DNA of 64,000 bases from CAZPHU01 sp964419255. Its GTDB lineage: Bacteria; Fibrobacterota; Chitinivibrionia; Chitinivibrionales; CAYFVL01. Of the stretch, positions 46,393-55,343 are shown piece by piece. The stretch is from positions 1 to 64,000 of the forward strand of contig CAYQOU010000014.1 in the NCBI GenBank assembly GCA_964419255.1. Reading direction: 5' to 3'. Each line of letters opens with the position of its first letter. The first letter of the stretch is position 1. The translations under genes were made by a program, and so were the position numbers. The notes below the pieces were generated by a model. The model was not told where the DNA came from. It ran no database searches and saw only the letters and a program-made list of their open reading frames with translations.

Positions 46393-48240
46393 ATGAAACA
46401 TGTTTGTCTTATCGCGGGATTACTCCTGATTTGCGGCATAGCCTCTATCCAGGCAAAGTCCCGTGTGCGACGCCGGCATGTGAGTATCAGACATCTCCAG
46501 GGGCCGCTCTTCTTCGCCCGAAACGAGTCGATCGAGCAGAAACTCGCACCGTTTATCCACACCCGTCAAAATAAGCGCTTTGGAATATCTCCACACAATC
46601 AAGACGAGAACACTCCGTCGGAAACCGATTTATTCGCTTTAGCCCGCCAATGGGATCATCTCAGCCCTTCCTTCAAACAGGATTACCTTTCGGCGCTCTC
46701 CATTCCCGATTCCATGAACTCCTATCTGACTCCATCGGGGCATTTCGAAATCTTTTATACCACGCGTGGGCCGGATGCGGTAAGCCCGGTGGATACCTCA
46801 GGATTTAGCCAGGCCGACTGGCGGAAACGGCTTTCGGGCTCCAACGGCGTTCCCGACTATGTGGAGGAGACCGGATTTGCCTTGGACAGTGCCTGGTCGA
46901 TGATAATCGATCGTTTCAAATTCCTCGAGCCATACCCATACACCGACACCCGTAACCGATCCCGCCGCTATAAGGTTGTGCTGAGAAGTCTGTCGGACGG
47001 CTATTACGGCATGACCTATCCTTTGGGCAAGGTGGGTGATGATGCGGGATATGCCAGTTTCATAGAGATTCGCAACGAGTGGCAAGGGTGGCATCTGGGC
47101 GAAAAACTGAATTACGAGAAAAACCCACATCTGGCAGTCTGGGTAACCGCAGCACATGAGTTTTTTCACGCGGTACAATACCGGATGGTCAGAAAGGTAA
47201 GCGAAGGAATACTGCTTGATTATTTTCCTGTCAGCTGGCTGGAGGCAACGGCGGTTTTAATGGAGGATCTGGCGTTTCCATCCATAAATGATTATGTGCA
47301 ATACACAAACAGCTACTTCTCAGATCCCCGCCGGACACTTCTGGACGATTTTTATGATGGCTACGATGAGTATAAAAACGTTTTGCTGGCAAAATATCTC
47401 TACGAAAACAGCCCCACGGCCGACAGCATCGATTTTATCCGCCGGGTTTTTTTCACCAATCTGCAATTCGATATTCCATTCTATGAAAACCTCAGGCAAA
47501 CGGCTTTTGAGCTGGGCACCTCCTGGGAGCAGTACATCGGCTCCTTTCATGGAAGGAGTTTTTTCACCGGCTCCCGCGACGAAGGGCTTTTCCTGGAGGA
47601 TGCTTCGCTGTTTCAAACCTGGGACTACTCCCCCGGCCTGGCCAAATCAGATGATTCCGATGACTATTCGGTAAACAACCACGCACTGTTTCCCGTCTCT
47701 TTTCTCCGGGAACCGGGTCAGGGAAACAGGCTTCGGATAATAGCCCGAAACAAAAATCAATCATCCAATGATGCGCCCTTGGCCATAAGCGTGCTGCTTC
47801 GTTCCCATGATGGAAACATGCAGGATACCATCATCTTTCGTACACTCGAGGATGATACCATACAGGTAACGGTTGACAACTGGGACTCCTACGAAGAAGC
47901 GCTAACCGTGCTCTCCAACACCGGTCTGTACGCGGCACAGCAGCTATCCCTGACCCACAGTACAAGCCAGGCAAAACCGTCTGAGACAACCGACAGGCCT
48001 CCTCAGCTTGTCAACCAGGCTTCCGAATCGATAGAATCGGTGCATGTCTATACGGTCACAGGCAGGCTGGTAGCTCACCTTGAAAAAAGCGGTCAAACTC
48101 TGAATCCGGCCCACTTCTCATCCCCGGCTCTGCGCAACCGCCACAATCTTGCCGCCGGCTCCTATCTCCTTCGAATCACCACCAGAAACGACCAAAATGG
48201 CGAATCATCGGTGCGCATGAAAAGAATCACCGTTCGGTAG
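46393..48240 (+). CDS. Secreted metalloprotease-like protein (MXAN_6640 type) with type IX-like sorting tail
   Basis: About 615 residues from ATG 46393 (GTGGAGATC upstream), with signal peptide KHVCLIAGLLLICGIASIQA. Residues about 120-420 resemble the MXAN_6640-type putative metalloproteases: SGHFEIFYTTRGPDAV, then the zinc-binding HEFFHAVQY (HExxH) near residues 256-264 and YFPVSWLEATAVLMED, which carries the downstream glutamate. The last 75 residues (VHVYTVTGRLVAHLEKSGQ ... AAGSYLLRITTRN) look like a type A C-terminal sorting domain for type IX secretion. The substrate is unknown. Confidence 0.8.
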   Translation: MKHVCLIAGLLLICGIASIQAKSRVRRRHVSIRHLQGPLFFARNESIEQKLAPFIHTRQNKRFGISPHNQDENTPSETDLFALARQWDHLSPSFKQDYLSALSIPDSMNSYLTPSGHFEIFYTTRGPDAVSPVDTSGFSQADWRKRLSGSNGVPDYVEETGFALDSAWSMIIDRFKFLEPYPYTDTRNRSRRYKVVLRSLSDGYYGMTYPLGKVGDDAGYASFIEIRNEWQGWHLGEKLNYEKNPHLAVWVTAAHEFFHAVQYRMVRKVSEGILLDYFPVSWLEATAVLMEDLAFPSINDYVQYTNSYFSDPRRTLLDDFYDGYDEYKNVLLAKYLYENSPTADSIDFIRRVFFTNLQFDIPFYENLRQTAFELGTSWEQYIGSFHGRSFFTGSRDEGLFLEDASLFQTWDYSPGLAKSDDSDDYSVNNHALFPVSFLREPGQGNRLRIIARNKNQSSNDAPLAISVLLRSHDGNMQDTIIFRTLEDDTIQVTVDNWDSYEEALTVLSNTGLYAAQQLSLTHSTSQAKPSETTDRPPQLVNQASESIESVHVYTVTGRLVAHLEKSGQTLNPAHFSSPALRNRHNLAAGSYLLRITTRNDQNGESSVRMKRITVR

Positions 48241-48444
48241 GGAAAGGAAAATAAGCTGCGAGATGAAAAGGTCCAGCGTCGTGTTTAATGTTTCCACGCC
48301 TGTGTATTTCCCTTTATGGTCACATGATAGCCTGGAGGTGATGTGCATATAGGCGCGATTCAAATACCCTTCGTCGAATAGGTATATTTGATGCTGTATT
48401 CCTGCATCTGCCAGCGAAGAAACTTCCTGAAAAGAGTTCATTTT

Positions 48445-49236
48445 ATGAAAGTCACTTTCCTTGGCACCGGGACCTCCCACGGTGTGCCGTCGATAGATTG
48501 CATGATGAGCGGATACTCCAACTGCCCCAAGGGTGTATGTGCAGCCGCCCATGATGATCCAAAACACCGGCGCAGCCGCTGCTCGATTCTGGTCGAAAAC
48601 GATAATTTCTCTATTCTGGTGGATGTATCCGCCGATTTCCGGCAGCAGGCACTCGAGAGGCATATTACGCATATCGAAGCGGTGCTTATCACGCATCCCC
48701 ATGCCGACCATATCGGAGGCATTCCGGACATCCGCTCCTATACCCGATTCCGTGAGCTGCCCGTGTACGGCTCGGGGGAGAGTATCGATCGAATAAAACA
48801 AACTTTTCCATACATATTCCAGCCTCCTGAGATAAGAGGCGGAGGAATCCCTCAACTTGCCCCCCGAGTGGTGGAAGCTACATTTACTCTGGGCGGTTTT
48901 GATATCACTCCGGTTGCGGTGGAGCACGGGAGCCTGAGACAGTGTCTGGGCTATCGGATAGGAGAGGTTGCATATATCCCCGATATGAAGAAACTGAAGC
49001 CAGGATCCTTTGACCTTCTTAGAGGAGTTAAGATTCTCATCCTGGATTGCCTGCGGACCAGTCCCGAGCATCAGACCCATATTATTCTTCCCGAAAGTAT
49101 CGAACTTGCGCGCCGGATTGCCCCCGAAAAATGTTATTTTACTCATCTTTGTCATGAGATTCACTACCACCGCGATGGCGGGTACCTTGATCCATGGATG
49201 CATTTTGCCTACGACGGGCTTCGTTTCGATGTGTAG
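48445..49236 (+). CDS. MBL-fold metal-dependent hydrolase (PhnP-like)
   Basis: A 263-residue metallo-beta-lactamase-fold enzyme from ATG 48445. The N-terminal FLGTGTSHGVPSIDC is typical of the PhnP/phosphodiesterase-like group, followed by the metal motif VLITHPHADHIGGIPD (HxHxDH) and later KILILDCLRT and CYFTHLCHEIHY. It probably cleaves a cyclic phosphodiester, but the substrate cannot be read. The family often has CNCPVC-type zinc-binding residues near the start; here YSNCPKGVCAAAH fills that role. Followed by pyrE 58 nt on. Confidence 0.85.
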   Translation: MKVTFLGTGTSHGVPSIDCMMSGYSNCPKGVCAAAHDDPKHRRSRCSILVENDNFSILVDVSADFRQQALERHITHIEAVLITHPHADHIGGIPDIRSYTRFRELPVYGSGESIDRIKQTFPYIFQPPEIRGGGIPQLAPRVVEATFTLGGFDITPVAVEHGSLRQCLGYRIGEVAYIPDMKKLKPGSFDLLRGVKILILDCLRTSPEHQTHIILPESIELARRIAPEKCYFTHLCHEIHYHRDGGYLDPWMHFAYDGLRFDV

Positions 49237-49294
49237 TGAACATCGGGCTCAGAACAGAGACTATTTCAGGAAATTTCTTCAGAAAGCTCAGAAT

Positions 49295-49966
49295 ATGCAA
49301 CAGTACAAGCAGGACTTTATCACATTTATGGTACGTAGTGAGGTGCTGACGTTCGGTGATTTTGTCACCAAAAGCGGCCGCCGAACGCCTTTTTTTATCA
49401 ACACCGGTAATTACCGCACAGGTGAGCAGATGAACAAGCTGGGCGAGTTTTACGCGCGGACAATCATCGATGCCTTCGGAGAGGATTTCACCACTCTGTT
49501 CGGTCCCGCATACAAGGGAATCCCGCTTGTCGTCACCACGGCCGGGGTGTTGGCGCGCGAGCACAGCAGGGACGTGTCCTTCTGTTTTAACCGCAAGGAA
49601 GAAAAATCGCATGGGGAAGGCGGGAGTCTTGTCGGTTATACGCCACAATCCGGCGATTCGATCGTAATTGTAGAAGATGTGACCACCGCGGGAACATCCA
49701 TACGCGAGAGCGTTCCGATTCTCAAAGCAGCCGCGGATGTACAGATCACTGGCCTTGTCGTATCGGTCGATCGTATGGAGAAGGGTAGCGGCGAGCAGAG
49801 CGCACTGCAGGAGATAGAGCACAGTTTCGGGATGAAAACAACATCTATCGTAAATCTGGAGGAGATAATCACATTTCTTCATAATAAAGAGATTGATGGA
49901 AAAGTTGTTCTTGATGACCAAATCTACGAGTGTATACAGAGGTATCGGCAACAGTACGGCGTATAA
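49295..49966 (+). CDS. pyrE: Orotate phosphoribosyltransferase
   Basis: Adds PRPP to orotate in pyrimidine synthesis, 223 residues. I take the start at ATG 49295 (MQQYKQDFITFMV); the open frame runs far upstream through the MBL gene. The PRPP-binding loop SIVIVEDVTTAGTSIRES (near residues 122-139), the flexible loop FNRKEEKSHGEGG and FGPAYKGIPL all match active enzymes. It probably shares a transcript with the MBL hydrolase. Confidence 0.95.
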   Translation: MQQYKQDFITFMVRSEVLTFGDFVTKSGRRTPFFINTGNYRTGEQMNKLGEFYARTIIDAFGEDFTTLFGPAYKGIPLVVTTAGVLAREHSRDVSFCFNRKEEKSHGEGGSLVGYTPQSGDSIVIVEDVTTAGTSIRESVPILKAAADVQITGLVVSVDRMEKGSGEQSALQEIEHSFGMKTTSIVNLEEIITFLHNKEIDGKVVLDDQIYECIQRYRQQYGV

Positions 49967-50048
49967 TGGTTGGTGTGTGAAAAATTGTGTATTTTATTAT
50001 GAAATCCCGTGTGATAATTTGAAATTTTCTCCTCTCATTGGGTAATAT

Positions 50049-50612
50049 ATGAAACGTTTATCGGATAATCCGCCATCACGTTTTCCTCAGCGATCCATAC
50101 ACGAAGCGCAAGGAAGGTGGTGGGTGGCAAAGGTCAAACCCCGGCAGGAAAAAGCTCTGGCATTTGATCTGATGGAACAAAACATCGAATACTACCTTCC
50201 CATGTATATGAAGGTTGTCCGGCGGCAGGATAATAACAAAAAGCGCAAATCGATACTGTGTCTTTTCCCCGGATATCTGAGTTTTTGCGCCGAGCCGGGC
50301 CAGCAACGCCATCTCTATGCGACCGGACGTATCGTTAATCTGGTGGAAATTCAGCACCAGAGCCGCTTCATGAAACAGCTTGAACAGGTGTATCATACCA
50401 TCGATCTGGGGATACCCGTCGAGCCCTGGGAGGATGTGGATCGGCTTGTGGAGGGTACCCCGGTGCAGGTCGAATCGGGACCATTGAGGGGAATCTCCGG
50501 CACAGTGGTTCGAACTCAGGGAAGTCAGAAACTGGTAATTTCGGTGGATGCGCTTGGAAGAGCAGCAATCACAGTCGACGCTCACATGGTAAAACCGGTA
50601 CCCTCAACGTAA
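50049..50612 (+). CDS. NusG-family protein (RfaH/UpxY-like)
   Basis: A 187-residue protein with an N-terminal NGN domain (RWWVAKVKPRQEKALAFDLM, residues about 23-42; then IEYYLPMYMK) and a C-terminal KOW domain (GTPVQVESGPLRGISGTVV). NusG proteins bind RNA polymerase and control pausing and termination. The basic, divergent NGN and the position a few kilobases before a polysaccharide locus suit a specialised paralog of the RfaH or UpxY kind that lets polymerase read long sugar operons. A housekeeping nusG normally lies beside secE and rplK, which are absent here. Confidence 0.82.
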   Translation: MKRLSDNPPSRFPQRSIHEAQGRWWVAKVKPRQEKALAFDLMEQNIEYYLPMYMKVVRRQDNNKKRKSILCLFPGYLSFCAEPGQQRHLYATGRIVNLVEIQHQSRFMKQLEQVYHTIDLGIPVEPWEDVDRLVEGTPVQVESGPLRGISGTVVRTQGSQKLVISVDALGRAAITVDAHMVKPVPST

Positions 50613-50681
50613 ACCTGTCCGATGACAGTATGATAGCGACTACAGACAGCCGCATACGATTTACCCAGAAAGGAACACACC

Positions 50682-51512
50682 ATGTACATCGATCTTCATG
50701 CCCACAGCAGCAGCTCGGACGGCTCTCTTACGCCCGAGGAGCTTGTCGATCTTGCCATCTCACGGGAGGTAAATACACTCGCTCTGTGTGACCATGATAC
50801 CACCAGCGGGATCGATCGTTTCGTCTCCTATGGGAAAGATAAAGGGCTCAGGGTTATCGGTGGGGTGGAGCTGTCTGCAACCTGGAACACGGGCAACTGT
50901 CATATACTCGGGCTTAATGTACGCACCGACTATCAGCCGCTGGAGGATGTGCTGCAGGAGATTCGCCACAGCCGCGACAACCGAAACGATATAATCATCG
51001 ACAAACTCAATGCGGCGGATGTTAATATTACACTCGAGCAGGTCCAGGCGCTTGCCGGAGGCGAGGTGGTGGCCCGCCCGCATGTGGCACGGGCGATGGT
51101 GGAGAAGGGATATGTCCGCTCGGTGCAGGAAGCTTTTGACAGGTACCTGGCCAAAGGGGAGGTTGCCTACGTGGATCGTTATCGCCTTGAGCCACAGCGC
51201 GCCTGTGAGCTTCTGCGGGATGCCGGTGCCGCCGTTGTGCTGGCCCATCCCAGTCAGTTGAATATCGACATGCAATCGCTGGATACACTCATAAGCCGAT
51301 TAAAAGAACACGGATTGAGTGGTATGGAAATCTATACTCCTTACACGACAGATGTTCAACTGCCGGAATTCTCAACACTGGCCAAAAAGCACAACCTGTT
51401 TGTCACAGGCGGATCGGATTTTCACGGTGAGAGTAAACCATCCCATTATCTGGGCCATTATCGAGAGACATTAAAAATTCCGGTCCATCTTTTGGATGAT
51501 CTTCCTTTCTGA
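50682..51512 (+). CDS. PHP-domain phosphoesterase (RNase AM/YciV-like)
   Basis: A 276-residue PHP-fold metal-dependent phosphatase. Metal-binding motifs: DLHAHSSSSDGS (residues 4-15), LCDHDTTSGIDRF (about 35-47), the middle HVARAMVEKGY, AVVLAHPSQ and VTGGSDFHGE near the end. This is the pattern of the YciV/RNase AM group, which acts on 3',5'-nucleoside bisphosphates and on 5' ends of small RNAs. AAAGGAACACACC precedes the ATG. Confidence 0.88.
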   Translation: MYIDLHAHSSSSDGSLTPEELVDLAISREVNTLALCDHDTTSGIDRFVSYGKDKGLRVIGGVELSATWNTGNCHILGLNVRTDYQPLEDVLQEIRHSRDNRNDIIIDKLNAADVNITLEQVQALAGGEVVARPHVARAMVEKGYVRSVQEAFDRYLAKGEVAYVDRYRLEPQRACELLRDAGAAVVLAHPSQLNIDMQSLDTLISRLKEHGLSGMEIYTPYTTDVQLPEFSTLAKKHNLFVTGGSDFHGESKPSHYLGHYRETLKIPVHLLDDLPF

Positions 51513-51660
51513 TTGTTTTTTTTTGCATGACCGCGCAAGGATTATTCCGGCGGTTGAATTACGGTTTGGACGGCCCATTTCATTTTTGTGCAGGCGGTTG
51601 TGTATTTTTTATGAATATTAGTTATCAGATAACAGTCCTATTTGTGAGTGATAAGAGTCT

Positions 51661-52269
51661 ATGAATGTAGTCGAAAAAGCGCGCAGAATTCTGGAAGCCG
51701 AAGCGCAGGCGATCCGCTCGATTCCCTTGGGTCCCTCCTTTGAACATGCTATCGATGTTCTTTATTCATGCAAGGGTAAGATTATAACCACCGGCATGGG
51801 CAAAGCCGGAAATATCGCCATGAAGATGGCCAGCACCCTCTGCTCCACCGGCAGTCCGGCGGCGCATCTTCACCCCGGAGATGCCACACACGGGGATTTG
51901 GGACTAATCGGCCCGGAAGATGTTATTGTGGCTTATTCAAACAGCGGGAAAACGCGAGAGATAGTAGAGATGCTTCTTCTGGCCAAACGCCTGGGAGTGA
52001 CACATATCATCGGTATCACCAGCCATCCCGACACCCAAATCCGGGAAATTTGTGATATTGTTATCGACATGGGGCTGGTCACCGAACCCTGCCACCTGGG
52101 TTTTACCCCGACGGCATCCACTGCGGTGATGTTGGCCATCGGGGATGCGCTCAGTCTGGTGCTGGCCGAAAAACGCGGGCTTACCGCAGAGCAGTACGGT
52201 CTGAGACATCATGGTGGTTATCTCGGAGAGCAGGCGCGCAAAAGCAAAAAAGCGGTCGATATCTCATAG
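51661..52269 (+). CDS. kdsD: Sugar-phosphate isomerase, KpsF/GutQ type, SIS domain only
   Basis: A 202-residue SIS-domain isomerase that probably turns ribulose-5-phosphate into arabinose-5-phosphate, the first committed step to Kdo. The diagnostic block TTGMGKAGNIAMKMASTLCS and SPAAHLHPGDATHGDLG match KpsF/GutQ, as does the sugar-binding AYSNSGKTREIVEML. The usual pair of CBS domains (family length near 320) is missing; SIS-only active KdsD enzymes are known in Bacteroides. It lies 27 nt before the aminotransferase gene. Confidence 0.85.
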   Translation: MNVVEKARRILEAEAQAIRSIPLGPSFEHAIDVLYSCKGKIITTGMGKAGNIAMKMASTLCSTGSPAAHLHPGDATHGDLGLIGPEDVIVAYSNSGKTREIVEMLLLAKRLGVTHIIGITSHPDTQIREICDIVIDMGLVTEPCHLGFTPTASTAVMLAIGDALSLVLAEKRGLTAEQYGLRHHGGYLGEQARKSKKAVDIS

Positions 52270-52295
52270 AGCCTTGCTTTTACAGGAAGCACACG

Positions 52296-53426
52296 ATGCA
52301 GTTTATTGATTTGAAGAAGCAACAGAAAAGAATAGAGTCCGCCGTTTACAGGCGGATACAGGATGTTCTGAATCACGGTGCCTACATTATGGGCCCGGAG
52401 GTGTTTGAGCTGGAAGAAAAGCTTGCCATCCATGCCGGGGTCAAACACTGCGTGAGCTGCTCCAGCGGTACGGATGCTCTTCTGATGGCGCTTGTTGCCT
52501 ATGGGGTGGGGCCGGGGGATGCGGTGTTGACCACTCCGTTTACCTTCGTAGCAACCGCCGAGGCCATAGCATTGACCGGCGCAACGCCAGTTTTTGTGGA
52601 CATCTGCGAAGATACGTTTAATATAGATCCGGAAAAACTTCGAGACACGCTGATTCATATCGACACACACTCCCCTCCCGGTGTGGCCAAACAGATACAC
52701 CCCAGGGCAATTATCGCAGTCGATCTGTTTGGGTTGCCTGCGGATTATGACCGCATAAATCGAATCGCGGACGAGTTTGGTATTTTCGTCCTGGAGGATG
52801 CAGCACAGAGCTTCGGGGGTCTTTATAAAGCTAAGTCCGCCTGCTCGCTTGCTGACATTGCGGCGACCAGTTTCTTTCCGGCAAAACCGCTTGGCTGCTA
52901 CGGTGACGGTGGTGCGGTGTTTACCGATGATGATGAGATCGCCGAGCGCCTGCGCTCCATTCGGGTGCACGGTCAGGGTGAAGACAAATACACCAACATC
53001 CGCCTGGGAATAAACGGTCGGCTCGATACGATCCAGGCAGCCATTCTGCTGGAAAAACTCACCATTTTCGAATCCGAAATCGAGGCGCGTCAACAGGTCG
53101 CGCAGATGTATTCCCGATATGCACCATCCGGCCTAAAAACGCCATCCATTCCCGACGACTGCCGCTCGGCCTGGGCACAGTATTCGGTACGAAGCGCTCG
53201 GCGTGGACGCATCCAGGCGGCCTTAAAAGAAAGACAGATCCCCACAGCTATCTATTATCCAATCCCTCTTCATCTTCAGAAAGCCTACAAATATCTCGGT
53301 TATCAGGAAGGAAGCTTTGAAATCTGTGAACAAATCAGCTCCGACATTTTCAGCCTTCCGATGCACCCCTACCTGCAAGAGAATGAAATCCACGCGATAA
53401 TGCAGGTGGTCAGCAAGAGCGTTTGA
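52296..53426 (+). CDS. DegT/DnrJ/EryC1 family sugar aminotransferase
   Basis: A PLP-dependent enzyme of 376 residues that transfers an amino group to a keto-sugar nucleotide. Visible motifs: CVSCSSGTDALLMALVAYG (PLP phosphate loop, residues about 52-70), VLEDAAQSFGG, and the PLP lysine in FFPAKPLGCYGDGGAV. GRLDTIQAAILLEKL matches the family end region. The N-terminal FIDLKKQQKRI is like WbpE/VioA-type enzymes. The target sugar is unknown. AGGA precedes the ATG. Together with the upstream isomerase it suits surface-glycan synthesis. Confidence 0.93.
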   Translation: MQFIDLKKQQKRIESAVYRRIQDVLNHGAYIMGPEVFELEEKLAIHAGVKHCVSCSSGTDALLMALVAYGVGPGDAVLTTPFTFVATAEAIALTGATPVFVDICEDTFNIDPEKLRDTLIHIDTHSPPGVAKQIHPRAIIAVDLFGLPADYDRINRIADEFGIFVLEDAAQSFGGLYKAKSACSLADIAATSFFPAKPLGCYGDGGAVFTDDDEIAERLRSIRVHGQGEDKYTNIRLGINGRLDTIQAAILLEKLTIFESEIEARQQVAQMYSRYAPSGLKTPSIPDDCRSAWAQYSVRSARRGRIQAALKERQIPTAIYYPIPLHLQKAYKYLGYQEGSFEICEQISSDIFSLPMHPYLQENEIHAIMQVVSKSV

Positions 53427-54109
53427 AAGATTGAGCCAAACCTAAACTATGCAACCTCTCGGATCCGCCCGTCCAGCGTTTCTGCTTTGCCCATAATTCC
53501 GATCACCTATACACGTATGACATTCCATTTACCGGCACAAATAAGGGTATATACCAGCTTTTTGTTCTCCGCTGCCCCCGATTTTTGTCATATACCGGCT
53601 GTGATATGTAACTCATTAGCACGTAAGAATTAAAGCCGTTCGAAAGCCTGCTCAAAAAATCGTTTTTTATCTTGCATGAATGATTCATTTAGGGTACACT
53701 TACTATTCGAAAACCCGATTCGCATGCGGCCGGGTACCGCCTACGGGGGGAAGGTGCGTCTGTTTCAGTTTCGATGGATTCGGGTGTGGAGTTTTGAACA
53801 AGTATTACCCTCGAAAGGGTAAACAAAAGAAATAAAACCACCTATCTCACCTATACTGTATCCGTCAAAGCTCGCTTCTCGACACTCCAATCTCGCCCTT
53901 TACGCTGGTCTCCAGACACAATAAATTTGCTAATCTTTTGCCAATAAATTAGTTTAATATACTTTTGGGTTATATATTTGCTGTAACCTGAAAGTCAATT
54001 CTGATGCTCTTAGGCATCAGGGGAAAAAGTCGACGGTGTCGACTAGCGCCTTTTTTGTTGTACCGGTAAAACCGGACATGCTTTGTACACTTTTTTTCAG
54101 GAGACCACA
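53427..54109. other. 683-base intergenic region before the H1-like gene
   Basis: No gene is supported. It holds a small tetraloop hairpin TTACCCT-CGAA-AGGGTAA at 53805-53822, AT-rich promoter-like sequence near 53930-53965 (TTGCCA and TATACT separated by 14 bases, too close for a classical pair), and the structured leader described next. Confidence 0.45.
54001..54056 (+). promoter_or_regulatory. Structured 5' leader with two hairpins and a T run
   Basis: First hairpin CTGATGC-TCTTAG-GCATCAG (54001-54020), then GGGGAAAA, then AGTCGAC-GGT-GTCGACT (54028-54044), then AGCGCC and six T residues. The second hairpin plus T run resembles an intrinsic terminator lying about 55 nt before the start codon, so transcription attenuation of the gene at 54110 is possible. 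Alternatively it ends a small upstream RNA. No known riboswitch class matches by eye. Confidence 0.45.
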
Positions 54110-54484
54110 ATGGCCAGAAAACCAGATTTAGCCAAGCGTAAGAAAGCTCTCGATTTCATTGCCAAATACAATGCAGAGCACGGCGGACGCGGCGGCATAA
54201 CAGCTGCTGCCAACAAGTATAAGGTTCACCCGATCACTGTCGGTAAATGGGTAAAGGAAGAGGGACTGCCGGAAGTTGAAGCTTCCGAAGCCGCCGCACC
54301 CAAAGCAGCCGCCAAGAAAAGTCGCAAGAAAGCAGCCGCAGCATCACCCAAGAGCGCCCCGGTGACCGTGGATAAGAAATCGGTGATGGATAAGATCGAA
54401 GAGATCCAGGATCTTGAAAACCACATTGCCAACCTCCAGACCCGCGTCGCCGAGATCAAAGGCGAAATCAAAGCGATGCTGTAA
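54110..54484 (+). CDS. HTH + lysine/alanine-rich + coiled-coil protein (H1-like DNA-binding candidate)
   Basis: A 124-residue protein in three parts. Residues about 1-50 look like a helix-turn-helix of the transposase/Psq type (GGITAAANKYKVHPITVGKW), about 55-85 are a lysine/alanine/proline-rich tract (AAPKAAAKKSRKKAAAASPK) like histone H1 tails, and about 90-124 form a short coiled coil (IEEIQDLENHIANLQTRVAE). The whole suggests a small nucleoid-associated or DNA-bridging protein. AGGAG stands 7 nt before the ATG, and the gene has a leader and its own terminator, so it may be well expressed. I know no named family for it. Confidence 0.75.
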   Translation: MARKPDLAKRKKALDFIAKYNAEHGGRGGITAAANKYKVHPITVGKWVKEEGLPEVEASEAAAPKAAAKKSRKKAAAASPKSAPVTVDKKSVMDKIEEIQDLENHIANLQTRVAEIKGEIKAML

Positions 54485-54493
54485 GCAAAAAGA

Positions 54494-54526
54494 CACCCCT
54501 CCGGGAGGCGGGCTTTTTGGCCCGCT
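54494..54526 (+). terminator. Terminator of the H1-like gene
   Basis: A GC-rich hairpin region (CCCCTCCGGGAGG) is followed by GCGGGC, five T residues and GCCCGC, starting about 10 nt past the stop codon. Two alternative foldings are possible; either gives a stem next to the T run. Confidence 0.65.
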
Positions 54527-54615
54527 TCCGTATATTTTCTTCGTATTTATTTAATTCTTCTTTTTATTGTTTTTCAATAGTAGATTTCGTCTTTAATCCT
54601 TTGCTCTTTATATCA

Positions 54616-55287
54616 ATGAGTGTATTTTTCAGGAAAAATATACGTACTATCATCATAATAGGCTTGGTTCTGTTTCTTATTATTTCGACAATTGATATCT
54701 ACAAGAGGTTAGGATCTTGGCTTGTTTTGGACGATACACTTCCTCATAAAGCCGATATACTTTTTGTTTTCGCCGGCGACGTTCAACGAATCCAGTATGC
54801 CGCAAAACTAATCACGAGGTATTCGGAATCGACACTTATCTGTTCACAAATAGATTCTCTCCGCATAGAAAAGATCATTGATACGACTCCTTATCAAATC
54901 AAAGTAGCTAATTACAGCTCATCTACAATTGATGAGATTACTTTCCTTAAAAAGCATTTAGGTGACAACTCCATCAAGAATGCCGATATTTTATTATTAT
55001 CGTCACCATATCACATGAGAAGAATATCCATAATGGCGGCCATTGAATTCAGAGGCAAAACAGATTCTAACAATTTTTTCTTTGTACCTGTTGAAGGAAA
55101 CTCCGTTAAGAACCAAAAGGATGCCTTCGTAAAATGGTGGAAAACTAAAAAATGTATATCTGCCGTACACTCCGAACTGGCAAAAATCGGGTACTATTTT
55201 ATTGTGTACCTAAATCCATTTTTGAACAGCGACAGCATTGAGATGCACATTAAAGGCAGCAAATTCACCCGCAATCGCTCATTTTAA
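54616..55287 (+). CDS. YdcF/SanA-like (DUF218) membrane-anchored protein
   Basis: A 223-residue protein from ATG 54616 with one N-terminal membrane segment (TIIIIGLVLFLIISTIDIY). The DUF218 pattern follows: ADILFVFAGDVQRIQYAAKL, a Ser/Thr region STIDEITFLKKHL, and ILLLSSPYHMRRISIM. Family members such as SanA and ElyC affect envelope and polysaccharide lipid-carrier metabolism, but the chemistry is unclear. No ribosome-binding site is seen before the ATG. It is the first gene of the AT-rich polysaccharide locus. Confidence 0.7.
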   Translation: MSVFFRKNIRTIIIIGLVLFLIISTIDIYKRLGSWLVLDDTLPHKADILFVFAGDVQRIQYAAKLITRYSESTLICSQIDSLRIEKIIDTTPYQIKVANYSSSTIDEITFLKKHLGDNSIKNADILLLSSPYHMRRISIMAAIEFRGKTDSNNFFFVPVEGNSVKNQKDAFVKWWKTKKCISAVHSELAKIGYYFIVYLNPFLNSDSIEMHIKGSKFTRNRSF

Positions 55288-55343
55288 CCTAATAAATATC
55301 TAATTCCGTTGAAATTCGCCAAATTCCTTTTGACGATTCGAAT

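Noticed and set aside
52218..53093. 291-codon frame antisense to the DegT aminotransferase
   Set aside because: The sense protein has all PLP motifs; the antisense frame is a shadow.
53503..53688. 61-codon leftward frame in the gap after the aminotransferase
   Set aside because: Low-complexity context and no recognisable motif; probably chance.
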